DNA from: Capniomyces stellatus
Taxonomy: Eukaryota > Kickxellomycota > Harpellomycetes > Harpellales > Legeriomycetaceae
Direction: 5' to 3'
DNA: 64,000 bases
Assembly (NCBI GenBank): GCA_001661515.1
Contig: LUVW01000029.1
Span: 115,100-179,099, forward strand
Shown here: positions 30,073 through 42,613 of the stretch, one piece after another
Layout: the number at the start of each line of letters is the position of its first letter
How positions within the stretch are numbered: position 1 is the stretch's first letter
The notes under the pieces: model-generated
Database searches by the model: none
Seen by the model: the letters and a program-made list of their open reading frames with translations, nothing else
What the model was told of the DNA's origin: nothing
Program-made: the position numbers and the translations under genes

Positions 30073-32490
30073 ATGGAACAACATCCAGTATCCAATGTAT
30101 TTTCACAGAATTTCGATATAGAGGGAAGATTGACGCCTATCAGACAAATCGACGAACAATCGATTACAACTGAAGATCGGACAGGTGTTGGACATGTGCG
30201 GGAAAAGCCTGTTCTTGTGAATAGGGGCTACACTAGAGAGGGTCTGCTGAAGGCTAACAGGGATGGCCGTGGTGAAGGGGGCTTTAAAAAAGTAAATAGG
30301 TCCTACACAGAGCTTGACGATATTAGGGAAAAGATCCGAAATATAGGAGGTGGGGGGTCAAAAGGGGAGTGTGAAGTAGCTGGCCGGGGCATTTATCGAG
30401 TTAAAGAGAATAGTGAGCATAACAGAGGCCGAGTGGAGATAGAAACACGGAAGGACTACTATATTGACGTTGCGGTTAAACACTTTGGAGGAAAGGCAGA
30501 ACAGAAAGCCAAAAAATCAAGCAATCTGCAAGTACCAAATGGCGGTGGTGGTTTTCTTGTTATGGACAGTGAGAAGAAAGTGAAGGGGAGAAGGCTGAGT
30601 AAGCTAAGAGAAAAAAGACATAGCTTTTTCAGTGTGTTTAAAGGGGGGAGCGATGATGAGGGTAGAGATAAAGAGACAGACAAATCCGATACAGAAATTG
30701 AACAGGAAGAGTACAAGGACAAGGCGAGAAACTCAAGAGTTGTGTTTTACTCCAAGAGCACAGGGGTAGTGTATGGAGACAATCTGTACGACTTTGAGAA
30801 TTGTGGAGTTAGTCTTTCGGATTTGATGGTTGGTGTTGAAATGAATCTTACTTTTGCTGAGATAAAAGAAAACAAAGCGATGATATATACCAAGATCCAG
30901 AACAAGAGTGAAAAAGATCTGGACGAGATATTCCGAAACTATGTTTTTGATAAAAGGTCAAAAACACCAAGTGTGAGTAGCGAGCGGGATATGCTTGGCG
31001 AGAAGAGTAAAGATGTTGCCAAAGAAGCAAGTATCACTATAAATGTAGAGAAACATCCGGATCAAGAAAAGGAAAAAGAAAAAGAAAGTAAGAAAGAAAA
31101 TGTGCAGGATGATGGTGAGGAGGAGGGGGATGATGAGGGGGAGGGGGAGGGGGAGGAAGATCGAGAAAAGGATAGTTTTTGGTTGGATATTGCGCAAGTG
31201 ACACAGAAAGAAATGGAATTACTATCAGAGATATTCCGAATCCATCCACTGACGGTGGAAGATATTTTCTCATACGAAACGGCACGCGATAAAGTTGACA
31301 ATTATAAAGATTATACGTTTATCACATTCAATTCTATTGCGAGCCAAACTTTAGCAAACGACGCTGGAACTGAAGATATTAGTATAAACCATGGATCGAT
31401 CTTGGACAAGGGCCAGAACAACACCGACTTTAACAGCAGCAATGCAGGAATAGTTGCGTCGCCATATTTTATCCTATTAAAGTCGTCTTGTGTGCTGACT
31501 TTCCACGAGAGTATGAGTTTGGGATATACTTCAGATGTATTGGAGAGGATCGAAAGCATGGAAAGCAGTGGAAACGAGTATATGGTGACACCGCAGTATA
31601 TATGTTACTCTTTGATTGATGGGATTACCGATGATTTCGGTCCTACAGCACGAATGATAGAGCTGGAGGTTGATACCATTGACGAGTTGGTATTGATTCT
31701 GTCACACAAGGAGCACCGCGATATGTTGCTGAGGCTGGGTTCAGCCCGAAGACGGATTTTGTCGCTGTTTAGAGTTATCCAAGGAAAACCGGCTGTTGTT
31801 AGGAGTTTGGTCAAGGAGCTGGAAAAGAAAAACGAAGAGGATGAAGAGGTTTTTGAAGAGGTGCAGGACTGTATCCAACACTTGACCGATATTGGCCAGG
31901 ATGTCGAGTACGAACACGAGAATGAGACGGCTAAAAAAAGCGTTGTGTCCAACCCATCTTCCCCGCTACTCTCCCCAGGAATCAACTTGAGCATCGACAA
32001 GTCTTATCGCGGCATTTCAGGGTCGCAATCTTCTTTGTCCGTCTCATCCGCAAACTTTAGTAAGCCGCAATACACGGCGCTGTACAACCGAGCGTATAAC
32101 CAGTCGATCAATCAGCTGAGAAACATACACATTCGCCGTGAATTGATCTGGTCTTATTCCGATGTTACCGATCATCTGATGTACTTTTTAAACGTCTGTT
32201 CGCAATGCGAAATTATTTTAGCAAGAACCCACTCCAACCATATGGGTAAGATCTCTCTGGAACTCGCATCAAATTCTGCCAGCATCAACAAGCTTGCCAA
32301 CAATCTTACTATTATTGGTGTGGTTTTGCTTCCTTTTATTGTTGTCAGTGGACTGTTTGGAATGAACGTCAAGGTTCCTGGCCAAAACGAAGACTCTCTA
32401 GTCATGTTTTTTTCTATAGTCGGCGTCTGTATATTCTTGGTCTTTTTAATTGGCATGGTTTATCTCAGAAGCATCAGAAAAATCAAGTAA
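30073..32490 (+). CDS. CorA-family Mg2+ transporter (Alr/Mnr2 type)
   Basis: 805 residues, single exon from the ATG at 30073. Long hydrophilic N-terminus (~1-380) with charged low-complexity segments (KEKEKESKKE, EEEGDDEGEGEGEED). The CorA cytoplasmic domain follows: FWLDIAQVTQKEMELLSEIFRIHPLTVEDIF, YFILLKSSCVLTFHES, YICYSLIDGITDDFGP, LRLGSARRRILSLFRVIQGKPAVVRSLVKE. Two transmembrane helices lie at the C-terminus, with the diagnostic Gly-Met-Asn motif at about residues 763-765 (SGLFGMNVKVPG) and the second helix ~776-799. The layout resembles the plasma-membrane Alr and vacuolar Mnr2 transporters; which membrane it serves cannot be told here. Confidence 0.93.
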   Translation: MEQHPVSNVFSQNFDIEGRLTPIRQIDEQSITTEDRTGVGHVREKPVLVNRGYTREGLLKANRDGRGEGGFKKVNRSYTELDDIREKIRNIGGGGSKGECEVAGRGIYRVKENSEHNRGRVEIETRKDYYIDVAVKHFGGKAEQKAKKSSNLQVPNGGGGFLVMDSEKKVKGRRLSKLREKRHSFFSVFKGGSDDEGRDKETDKSDTEIEQEEYKDKARNSRVVFYSKSTGVVYGDNLYDFENCGVSLSDLMVGVEMNLTFAEIKENKAMIYTKIQNKSEKDLDEIFRNYVFDKRSKTPSVSSERDMLGEKSKDVAKEASITINVEKHPDQEKEKEKESKKENVQDDGEEEGDDEGEGEGEEDREKDSFWLDIAQVTQKEMELLSEIFRIHPLTVEDIFSYETARDKVDNYKDYTFITFNSIASQTLANDAGTEDISINHGSILDKGQNNTDFNSSNAGIVASPYFILLKSSCVLTFHESMSLGYTSDVLERIESMESSGNEYMVTPQYICYSLIDGITDDFGPTARMIELEVDTIDELVLILSHKEHRDMLLRLGSARRRILSLFRVIQGKPAVVRSLVKELEKKNEEDEEVFEEVQDCIQHLTDIGQDVEYEHENETAKKSVVSNPSSPLLSPGINLSIDKSYRGISGSQSSLSVSSANFSKPQYTALYNRAYNQSINQLRNIHIRRELIWSYSDVTDHLMYFLNVCSQCEIILARTHSNHMGKISLELASNSASINKLANNLTIIGVVLLPFIVVSGLFGMNVKVPGQNEDSLVMFFSIVGVCIFLVFLIGMVYLRSIRKIK

Positions 32491-33605
32491 CCTTGGTTAT
32501 TCCTTTAATCTCGCATGATAGTGGTTTGCTCGCCTTTGTATTGTTTGTCTTGTATATACATTTAGTATCCAGCCATACAACATACACCCCTGATATTTAT
32601 TTGCTGTAGCCCGTCCTTTTTTGCATCTGCTTTTGCTTTATAGAATTGTTTAATACTTTTTATTTTATACTTTTTAATATCTTGTCCATTCTAATTTCCC
32701 TATACACTAACATAGATTAGAGTTGTTTTATACTTTTTACACTTTTTATAGAATTGTTATATAGACCCCAATATGTATTCCTATTATTTGCTTTACTATT
32801 TATCCTTAACATGTATTTCTAATGTACGCTATTGTTTACTCTTAACATGTATTCCTAATTTACGCTATTATTCCGCTCACGTTGCAAATCAGGATTTAAA
32901 CTCATCGATTAAGGTCTTCTACGCCCATACCCAACAGCCGGTTTGGTACTCGCTTTTACAAATTCCTTTATAAAGCTCGTTTAGTCAGCAAGATGGCTTT
33001 TGGCTAACTCACTGTTATCAACTATTATTTTGCTTCTTATTCACGTTGGGGGGGCCAATAAGTGCTAAACATACTGATATTATAAGCAGCAAATGGCCTT
33101 GTGTAAAAAAACTATTAGTCATAAACAAATCACTTTAATAAACAAAACAAGCGTTGGCATTCAACCTAGGTAACATCAAATTCTCCGTGAATCATTGGAT
33201 TTAGAATTTTCATTATTTATATAAAATTGCGAATTTCTGATTAGTAATCTTAAAAAATGTATATGATCCAATTCATTTTGAAATCATGTTTAAAAGCGGT
33301 GTGTTTCTGCCACATGTTTATTGCTACTATAACCAGTCGAAACTTTATTTTTCCACGCATTAATTTTTTTTTATAGTCAACTGGATTTATAGATAGAATA
33401 CTCGGGTAGGTTTTTGATCACAATCCAAATAAGCTTCCAAAACCGCAAGTGCCAAAAAAAACTAGAGGTAAAGCCCTTAAAAGTATAAATACAAAAAGCT
33501 ATAACACACCAAAGTCAAGCTTATTATCAGTATTGCATCATTTTAAAACACAGCGTATCAACTGTGAGTAGGAAGTTCGATAACAGAATATAAAAAAGAG
33601 AAAAT
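32491..33605. other. Intergenic region
   Basis: Spacer between two plus-strand genes. It includes duplicated short phrases near 32700-32870 (e.g. AACATGTATTCCTAAT-type repeats) but no supported gene. Confidence 0.5.
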
Positions 33606-35825
33606 ATGAGTTACCAGCGCAAAAAGGTTCCAGAACACTCCGTAGAATTGGACACAACAGAGGCAAAAGAGCTATGCAGACTTGCAACAACATTTCTAAC
33701 GTCAAATGGGGTTCTAATGCGGCCAAACCTTAAAGGTGCTAAAGAAAGCGAAATATCCTCGCAGCTACTAAATTTAGATTGGACACAGGCCTCAATGATA
33801 ACAGCGCCAGTCTCGTTAGTTCCAGGTGTCTTTTACAAGGAATGTTTTGACCAAGCAATGAAAATACAAACTGGTCTCAACGAACTATACCATAAGGTTT
33901 CTCAGGACAAAGCGTTTTTATCGGAGGTAATGGACGAAATAGGCGATTCTGATGAGTTTACAATGAGGCTATACAAGCTTTATAAACAGATAATGGACGA
34001 GGGCGAGCTTCAGCCAATCAAGTTGGATATTAGCAGGTCAGACTACTTGACGCATTACCCAGAAAACTCTGAAGCTCCTCCTCAGATAAAGCAGGTTGAA
34101 TTTAACACGATTTCAGTGTCGTTTTCCTCCTTTTCGCAAATTGTTGGCGAGATGCACAGGTAAAACACGTGTTGATATTTAACAAACTACAAATATTGAA
34201 TGTATTACAAACAGAACGTTCCCTTAGATCTTTACTAGCTTTATCGGAACAGAATACTAACAACCCAAAGACGACAAATACGTTGACACTATTGTGCTTT
34301 TAGGTTTCTGAGAAAAAGGACAGAATATAAAGGAGTTAAGGATAGCAACATCACTGACGACCAGCTGCCAGATAATGAATCTCTCACTAGTTTTGCTGAC
34401 GCATTAGCCAGCGCTGTTAAGTTATATGGCAAGCCAGAGTAAGGATTTGCTTGATTTTTTTTATTTATTGATTTTTTTTTTTTGGCAAGAAAAAAAAAAC
34501 CAACAATATTGACTTTGGAATTGGTGACCATATAATTTAACTAGAACCGCAGTGCTGATTGTTGAACAAGAAGGCGAAAGGAATGTGTTTGACCAACAGT
34601 GGATAGAAGTTCAGTTATGGAAGAGGTAATTAAAAGAGTTTCAAGCATAAACAAACAACCCCCCCCCTCCCCGCTATGAATTGTGAATAGATCCATTATC
34701 TCTGGAGCTATTGCTTTGAATCCAGTTGACTGCAGTTTAAAGATGCTGCTTTCCATCAATTTTCGTACATTTTCCAACATATATATTGCATATATCTACA
34801 TAGACACGAGATTAAGGTTATAAGAAGAACGATGGCACAGATAAACGAGCAAGTGTTGATGAGTGATTTTGAGAATTCAGGAAGGAAACTAGTGATAGAC
34901 TCGACTGAGATATCGGTTGTTTACTTTAGATCAGCCTACACTCCATCCGACTACCCAAGCGAAAAGCATTGGAACGCACGTCTGATCATTGAGCAGAGTA
35001 GTGCAATCAAGTGTCCTAACATCGCCTACCAACTGGCTGGAACGAAAAAAATGCAGCAGGTTCTGGCGTTGCCTGGAATGGTTGAAAGGTAACAACTTAC
35101 CGACTGCGTTTATTTTTACTAAATAGCTGTCTAGCTCTCTTTATTATCCAGATCTCAATACATGCCTTATTAACATGTTTGGTTGATGTTGATTGCAAAT
35201 CTGGTAGGTTTATAGATGACAAGAATTTGGTTGAAGAAATAAATCAATCTTTCACAGGGTTGTACACCTTGGACGACTCTGAAAACGGAAGGAAAGCATT
35301 CAAAATGGCTCTTGAGAATCCCAATGAGTTTGTTCTGAAGCCTCAGCGTGAGGGCGGTGGGTTTAATATATACGGCGCTGACATTCCCCCGTTCATCAAA
35401 GACATGCCTGTTCATGACCAAAACGCTTACATACTTATGAGCCTGATACATGCCCCTGAATACAACTCTATATTTTTGAGAAACGGTTCTTTGAACAACG
35501 TTAAAGCCATCAGCGAGCTTGGCGTTTACGGCGTATATATAAGGTAACAAGCCATCATTATTTTTGTTTTTGGCTCTGTAGCGCATCGTTGCCACGCAAG
35601 CACAGTAAATTCATACATACCGAATAATGAAATGTGCTTTAGCATCCCTTTTAGTGTCGTCTAAGCTTTATTTTTCTAATATAAAATATGCATATTTATA
35701 GCGACGGGACCCGAGTTATCCAAAACAAAAGCGCTGGTCATTTGTTAAGATCAAAACTTTCGAGTGTCAGTGAGGGTGGTGTTGCTGCGGGCTTTGCTGT
35801 TGTAGACAGCCCTCTTTTGATTTGA
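33606..35825 (+). CDS. GSH2: Glutathione synthetase
   Basis: ATP-grasp enzyme joining glycine to gamma-glutamylcysteine, the second step of glutathione synthesis, cytosolic. Six exons: 33606-34159, 34304-34438, 34545-34625, 34804-35088, 35208-35543, 35702-35825. Every intron is phase 2, all donors are GT and all acceptors TAG; 504 residues. Family motifs: [93 protein letters not shown], the Gly-rich ATP/substrate loop [14 protein letters not shown], and the C-terminal [16 protein letters not shown]. It may supply glutathione to the kappa-class GST-like proteins farther right, but that is only co-occurrence. Confidence 0.96.
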
Positions 35826-36483
35826 TTGATCTACGACCTCAATCAGTTCTTACTTTTTTTTTATTGAAGCCTACTTTTATTCCTACTATATTTACTTTTT
35901 TTCAGAAACCCCGGGCTGTTTATACGACCTATAGAGCTATTGACTTATAACTAACAAGCCTCCTACTTTTTTTTTTCTCCTTACTTTTCTTCTTTTATAT
36001 TGGGAATCGCCTACAATCAAATACTTTACTCGATATGTTTTAAACGTCTTCTCTTACCTATCAGTTCATGAATCCATTAACAGGGTTCAGATTGTATACT
36101 TTCTCAACCCCAACTTATAAACAGTTCCAAACTCAGTCAGCTTTTGCCGAGTTTTTATTTTTTTATTTATTTATTTTTCAACTTGAACTTGAACTTGAAC
36201 TTGAACCTGAGAGTCGCTCTTGTGGCGGATTAACACGCTTGTTGTTCTTTATCAAGGGGCCAATGTATCGGTATTCTTTTGTTTTTCTTTCTTGCTTTTA
36301 CTTTTCTGTTTTTATTAAAAGGAAATAGTAATTCGTGGCAATAGCAATGATAAATAATAAATAACAAATACGAATAGATGGTGGAAGGGATGAGTAACAA
36401 ATGTATATTTTAATGTTAGGCCTGTTGATGTAGCTGCCATATTGGTGTTTATTCGGAGCGTTTTGCGGATAATTTAGTACTAC
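35826..36483. other. Convergent 3' intergenic spacer
   Basis: Between the glutathione synthetase and ferric reductase stops. Carries a short TTGAAC hexamer repeat (36180-36208) and T-runs. The 86-codon ORF at 36068-36328 has no coding features. Confidence 0.5.
36180..36208 (+). repeat. TTGAAC hexamer repeat
   Basis: Four to five tandem copies of TTGAAC, outside any supported gene. Confidence 0.85.
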
Positions 36484-39006
36484 CTACTCGTCATAAAAGT
36501 GCAACTTTACATCACTTAAATGTTGGAGGCTGTAGGCATTGGAATTTCTTCTGGCAGACTTGACCATACTTTTTGGACCTACTGCTACAACCCCCGCTGT
36601 CACTCCGCTGTGGAAACTTAGGATGTCGTTAAATATCTCATAGTAGTTTGGCCTTTGGTTGACCAGCTTAATAAACTCTAAATTCAGGTTTATCTTCTCC
36701 AAGTATGCATGGTTATCTGAGATGCTGAATCTAGTGTCTGTTGTTGACGAATCAAATAGAACTATTTGGACCTTCTCCATTGCATTTTTGCACACAATTT
36801 CTGTTGCCAGTTCCTAATATAATACTCCGTGTTAATTACATTTATACCTTCCAAGTATGTACTTTGTACATAGTGATTTTTTTTAAGAACATCTGTATAT
36901 TAACAGTATATCGCATCGCATTGCATTGCGTTATATTGCATTCATTATATTATATTATATTGTATTGTATTGCATCGGTATATAGACCTGATAAACTTAC
37001 TTCAAGCAGCCTGAAGGAAAGCCTATCGCGACAACACCAAACAAGATATATTTTTTCCAGCTTGCTGTTGATGCAGTTCTGCGAACAGTTTTCCAAAAAC
37101 TCTTTGATAATCGATAACATAGGCGCTACTCCTGTCCCACCAGCTATCAGGATACCAACTGTATTTTCAAAAATGTACGATAGAGGTGTTCTATGATATC
37201 CGCTTACAACCAAACTGATACCGCCTGTCAAAACATCAATGGTATGCAGATTATCACTCATTACCTCTCCATCTACTTGGGGGTCTTGTAACACTACTTC
37301 AATCACATCTGCCTCTTCCGTATCTTTGTTTGAGGAGGAGTTGGAGTGGTCATTGGTCTCTGTCGATTTACTTGGCTCACCGCCACTGCTTTTACGACTA
37401 CCTCTTGCATTGTTGTACTTTGACAGATCTATTTCCAAACTTGTAGTTCTGACACGAGTTTCTTCTATGTTGCTTAACTGTTGACCTGTAAAGTACATGT
37501 CGTTACTATTTTCTGCACTTTTTTTCTTTTCATAACTTCCCTCCATGTTGAATTTATCAACGAGATTAAACAAAGATTCGGTCCAGTTTCCACTTCTAGA
37601 AAGTAGCACAGAGTTATAGCCTGATCTCTTTGTTGAAATAAGATTAAACGGATGCCATTCCACTTTTGATACTTCAGGGCAGTTGATATATACACACTGC
37701 GCAACTCCTAAGCTTGGGTTCCTCAAGCTCTTGTTGCTGGTTGGAAATTGGATCTCTAGCATTGAGTCACTCCACTTTAAAATATACACTTTGGACTTGT
37801 CAAAAGATGTCTTCAGATAGAATCTGTATATTCTATCCAAAATATAGATTGAAACAGTTGAGACCCAAAACGCGTCTAACCCCGTGTGAACGTACACCAG
37901 CCCAATCAATGGCAGAAACAAGTGATGCGAAAAGTAAAATAGCTCATAGCACTTTTTTCTCACAATTGCTAAAATACACATTATTGTATCAAGGTTATGT
38001 GTTATGAAATGTATATAACCGAATCCAAGTTAACTGGTCTAGCCTCTGCATTAATAAAAATTTGCGCATGTAGTACTGATAACTATCTCTTTATTCGAGA
38101 TATATTAAATATTACACTTACGCATTGACATAATCGAAACAACTATCAACATTCCTAACATGGTAGCACCAGTGTAGAGCTGAAAATGTTTTACATCCCA
38201 ATTATCTATCAGATTAACCAGTATCTTGTTCCCGTTTTTGCTATTATTTAGTTATTTATTTAGCTGGTTAGTTGGTTATTTGGCTTTTTAGCCACTTGGT
38301 TTAGCTTCAAGGCCTGTTGAAAGCTTTTAGTGACTAATTTAACAACCGCAGTGCTAAACTCCGCCACTATGCTTTGTATAAATATAACTATCTGTGTAAC
38401 GCTATTTGGTATATGTAAAAACAGCTTACTCTGACAACTCTGGATTCTTTGCTCCAGGCTTCAAAAATGCGGGGTCTTTCTTTGTATAAATCTTTGCGTA
38501 GAATAGGAATATCCCTAGCACACCATGGACTATTGCCCAAAAGCAAAAGAAAATTGAATAGAACACGTGCAATCCCATTGTGTTTTCAAGCCTAATCGTT
38601 CTCCATCCGAGCATATACTTGAAAACCTTCTCCAGCCTGATTACTTTGCTAATTGGCTCCAATACTATGTGTTTTGCAATCTCAATGGCTGTTGGCGACA
38701 TTGATAAAAATATAAGCGCAAAGTTGATCTTTATTGGCTTCTTTGAACCATTAAATAGCCCGTATAAACCGTATACTTTTTCGGAGCTAGTAATCGATAT
38801 CACTAACTGTGCCAGCTGTAGTCCAGTAAGAACTATGAATATCCCCATATTGTTAACTATATATTTACAACACACACACACACACAGATCTTAGTACGTA
38901 AATGTATCAATGTTTATCTTTAGTGCTATTGAGGTGTTTTTTTACACTTGGAACCATCGATATCTGTAGATACATTGGCACCATGTCTTATACAGCCATT
39001 GTACAT
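36484..39006 (-). CDS. Ferric reductase-like transmembrane oxidoreductase (FRE family)
   Basis: Heme-FAD-NADPH membrane reductase, typically for Fe3+/Cu2+ at the cell surface or vacuole. Five coding exons in reading order: 39006-38946, 38856-38430, 38240-38122, 37968-37001, 36813-36484; phases consistent, 634 residues. Paired heme-ligand histidines are visible in MGLHVFYSIFFCFWAIVHG and YFSHHLFLPLIGLVYVHTG. FAD motif VEWHPFNLIS; NADPH-binding ILIAGGTGVAPMLSIIKEF; C-terminal Gly-Pro near the end (VAVGPKSM). A Ser/Thr/Asn-rich insertion sits between FAD and NAD parts (GSRKSSGGEPSKSTETNDHS). An upstream GTAAGA donor at about 39069 suggests a 5' non-coding exon near 39070-39140. The 5' coding exon was inferred from phase and is the least certain piece. 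Confidence 0.88.
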
Positions 39007-41283
39007 AAATATTCTACAAATATAAATAACAGAAATTGGTTATAGAGAGATCTTATATAAAAGTCTTACGTCTGATATCATATAGCATTGACGAGCCATC
39101 GACCCGTCCCAGTACTTTTTTTATTCCTATCATTTCTTAAATTGCAAGCGTTTCTAAAATTGGTACTAATCTAACTTCAAAGTAAGGTGATGTAAAAAAA
39201 AGGCGCTATGATGGTATGCTGTTTATATTTCTATCCATGCTCTTTTGATTAATTTTGTGGATACTATAAACACCAAGTACTCGTTTATTCAAATATATTT
39301 CAACATCGGTCTGTTTTTGTTTTTGTTTTTTTTTTTGATAGTGGTGCACTAGTATTCAAATTCCATGGGGCTTAATGAACACTGACCCTATTATTGTTGT
39401 AATTATTTTAATTATCTATACTTTGGCTTGTTCCAACAATTGTGTGATCTGTACGTTGCCTCTGATGCGATAATCAATGTATTGTGATTATACTTTTATT
39501 ATTGAAAAAATAAAATGCATTTGGCACCCATATTTTTAATGCAAACACAACCAAGTTGGCTGATAATCTTGGGATTAAATACGATCATTAGACATTTTAA
39601 TTTGTTGTAATGATGTTGCTTCAGCAAACTGCGATGTGGATTTGTTTTGCCCCATTATTTTATATCTTTCTCAAAGCTACACTCTTTATACCTTAGAAAA
39701 AGGGTCAAGCCCTGTATATAGCTACACCCAAACAATCAGCCCTTTGTAAATCTGTTTTTTAATTTTTATCTTTGAGCACAAAAAAAATATTCACATTTCA
39801 ATAAAAAAAGGCTAATAGCTATTAAACGTTCTTTCATTAGATTCTATTGGATATAATAGTGTTTGCATTTATGCCGTCCACGTCCCAGTTGCTGCAGCTA
39901 AAATACAGGTGTATTAATACGATCACTAAACGTATTAATCTGCAATTGTGATGCGCCATAGGAACAATGGCTTCTTTTTTCGTAAGTCAGCTTGAAACAC
40001 TCGTTACCATCACCATCCAACCCCCTACCTATTTAGCTGTGATGTCACTGTATTTATCGATTGGTGTTTTAAAGTATATCTAGCACTAATTGCTCCTTAT
40101 ATATCTAAAGTAGAAATGTTTCCAACTATTTCTGTATGGTAAGTACATCCATACTTGGATTATTAACAGAGTAAAGCGATCATCACGTTTGGTGTGTTCT
40201 GTAAATGAGCTGGGTTGGCCTTCGGTTTTTTTATAAATGGGAAAGGACGGTACCGCCATAGCTTTTCAACCAATTACCTAATAACAATTACTACACTCGC
40301 AATTACAGTGTCTCCTTGGGTTGCCAGTATGTACCATCCCCGAGTTGTATTAATCAGTATAATATTTAATAAATAGCTCTAGTCACTTTGATTTCATTAA
40401 GGCCATGCCAAAAGTATTATTGTTGTGGACCCATTAACTTGGTTTGCTTCAACTAGGCGGCGTTCTCTATGCTTTACAACGTATGTGCTTTATAGCGCGA
40501 ACAGGGAATACATATACAACCTTGGTTAGCCACGTTTTATTAAAACACACACAAGGGTCCATTAATCGTACTAATGCTGCTAATATCTGCATTTACAGTA
40601 CGGATAAACCAAATTTTCTTATCGGCACCTTCAAGTGCCTATTAACTACCTTAAAAATAAGACAAAAAACTCACCCTTGATGAGCTGTAATTTAACCCAT
40701 TAAGTTGCAGTCTTTTTTTAACAAGCCCCCAAGATTATCACCATTGGTTATACGCTCTGGATCAAGATATATCGAGGCTTTGGTGTTTATTCATGTTGCT
40801 TTGCGACACGTTCGATATTCCAGACGGCTTTGTATTGTTTAAACCCAAATCAATCTTGCCAACGGCTTTACAAGTTGTACGTACATTTAGTTGACTTTGG
40901 CTAATTTGAGGCCAAGTCAACAATGTCGACGGAATTAGCATCGACCCAATAAAAATACACGAATCTGAATTTTTATTATTACAGCAGAAACACGTAATTG
41001 AAAAACAGTATAGTGAAATATGTTTTTATTCTTGTTCAAGCAGAAAGAAGATTGGTTTTACGATCAAAACTTGCAATAAAAAAAAAATTTGAATCACAAC
41101 CAAGTACAAAGTTGGTTTGTATTAGCTTATAAAATACAAATTACAGCTCTGAAAAGCATTCTCTTTTTTTTTTTACTAGCAGTTTGTTATTTTTATATTT
41201 TATATCTTGTATAGAAATTATCAATTCAATATTTTGAATAGCCCTCTTTATACTTTTACAATCCCAAAACACCAACAAAAACA
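39007..41283. other. Divergent intergenic region
   Basis: 2.3 kb between ferric reductase and Sm-D3 starts, holding both promoters. A probable 5' UTR exon of the reductase lies near 39070-39140. The ORF at 40444-40680 shows no support. Nothing else seen. Confidence 0.45.
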
Positions 41284-42007
41284 ATGTCGATTGGCGTTCC
41301 CATCAAACTTCTTCACGAGTCTGTAGGCCATACAGTGACTATTGAATTAAAAACAGGGCAGCTGTACAGAGGCACAATGCTGGAGGGTAAGATTTCCTGA
41401 TATATACCCCCCCCCCCTTTTTTTTATAGAAAAGTCAATGTTGAGATCGTAGCCAAAATTGAAAGTAGTGGAATCAATATATCTCTTCTTTAGATTTGAC
41501 TTCAAGCATATTAGAGGCAATGATTCAAATAATTGCCATTTAAATCTGGAGTATTTTTTTTTAAAAAAAAAGAATAAAAGTAATCATTAATTTTCGATAA
41601 AATGAGACTATACTAAAATACAATTCAATTCAATCGAAATATAGCCGAGGACAACATGAACGTTCAATTGAAGAGCATCACTGTCACTGAAAGAGATGGC
41701 AGAACCTCGCATCTAGAACAGGCTTACATTCGAGGTTCACATGCACGCTTTTTCATTGTTCCAGACATGCTTAAGAATGCGCCAATGTTTAAAAAGATGG
41801 ATCCCAAGTTTGCAAAGATGCGGGGAATAGGAATGAATCGCGGTAGAGGAATGTCTCGGGGGATAGGTAAACATAAAAACAGCTATAAAAAAAGTATATA
41901 TGTGGGTATGTGTTTTATACTAAGACGTCTTTTTGAATAATGTATTTTTGGTACATGATTTAGCTCGAGGAAGAGGTGGGAGAGGAATGCGAGGAATGTC
42001 ACGCTGA
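41284..42007 (+). CDS. SMD3: Small nuclear ribonucleoprotein Sm-D3
   Basis: Core Sm-ring protein of spliceosomal U snRNPs. Three exons: 41284-41386, 41645-41866, 41964-42007; phase 1 at both joins, 122 residues (human 126). Sm1 motif [20 protein letters not shown]...YRGTMLEAEDNMN and Sm2 motif [23 protein letters not shown] are intact. The C-terminus is Arg-Gly rich ([20 protein letters not shown]), the usual site of symmetric dimethylarginine. Introns have GT donors and TAG acceptors. Confidence 0.96.
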
Positions 42008-42613
42008 GCCATCTACTCGATGGCTTATTCCTAGTTACTTGTTACAGCGATGTGGTTCTTGTGATATGTGTTTTATTATATTTTATTTTATGAGCTATAG
42101 TAAAATAAATATTGATACAGTTAAAGTTACAGATAAATCTAAATACTGAAAATAAAAAAAGCAAAATATTAATGTTAAATAGCAGGTAATAATGCAAGAA
42201 TGGATAAAATGTAATATATTGGAATGTTGGGTAAAACGATAAACATAAAAATTAGTCTTTTGGGCTATTTGTAACACTTAGCCTCAAGACCATATGTTAT
42301 TTTGTGCCATATATGTTTTAGCAATGTACAAGCCTTCGTTTAATGGCAGAAACAAAGCTCGTGGTTAATAAATAGCGCGGCTTTGCTTGGACCCCGGCTC
42401 AAAAACCTTAATGGATTTGCATCCTTTAGCCAGACGCTTCGTTTTGACAAAATTTGTGCTTCAGTAAACCTCGAATTCATTGCTTATCGAGCTGCAAAGG
42501 CCTCGCGTGCTCCTCTGTACATATCTATGATCAGACATTTGGTTTAAAAGTTATAGACAGTTTTCGAATTGTAAATTTTGGGCTATAGACACGATTATTG
42601 GTATATTGATGGT
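42008..42613. other. Convergent 3' intergenic spacer
   Basis: Between Sm-D3 and the small minus-strand gene. AT-rich, no gene seen. Confidence 0.5.

Noticed and set aside
29626..30106. Two hydrophobic minus-strand ORFs upstream of CorA
   Set aside because: AT-rich leader sequence; random hydrophobic frames with no motif and Phe/Leu-dominated codons.
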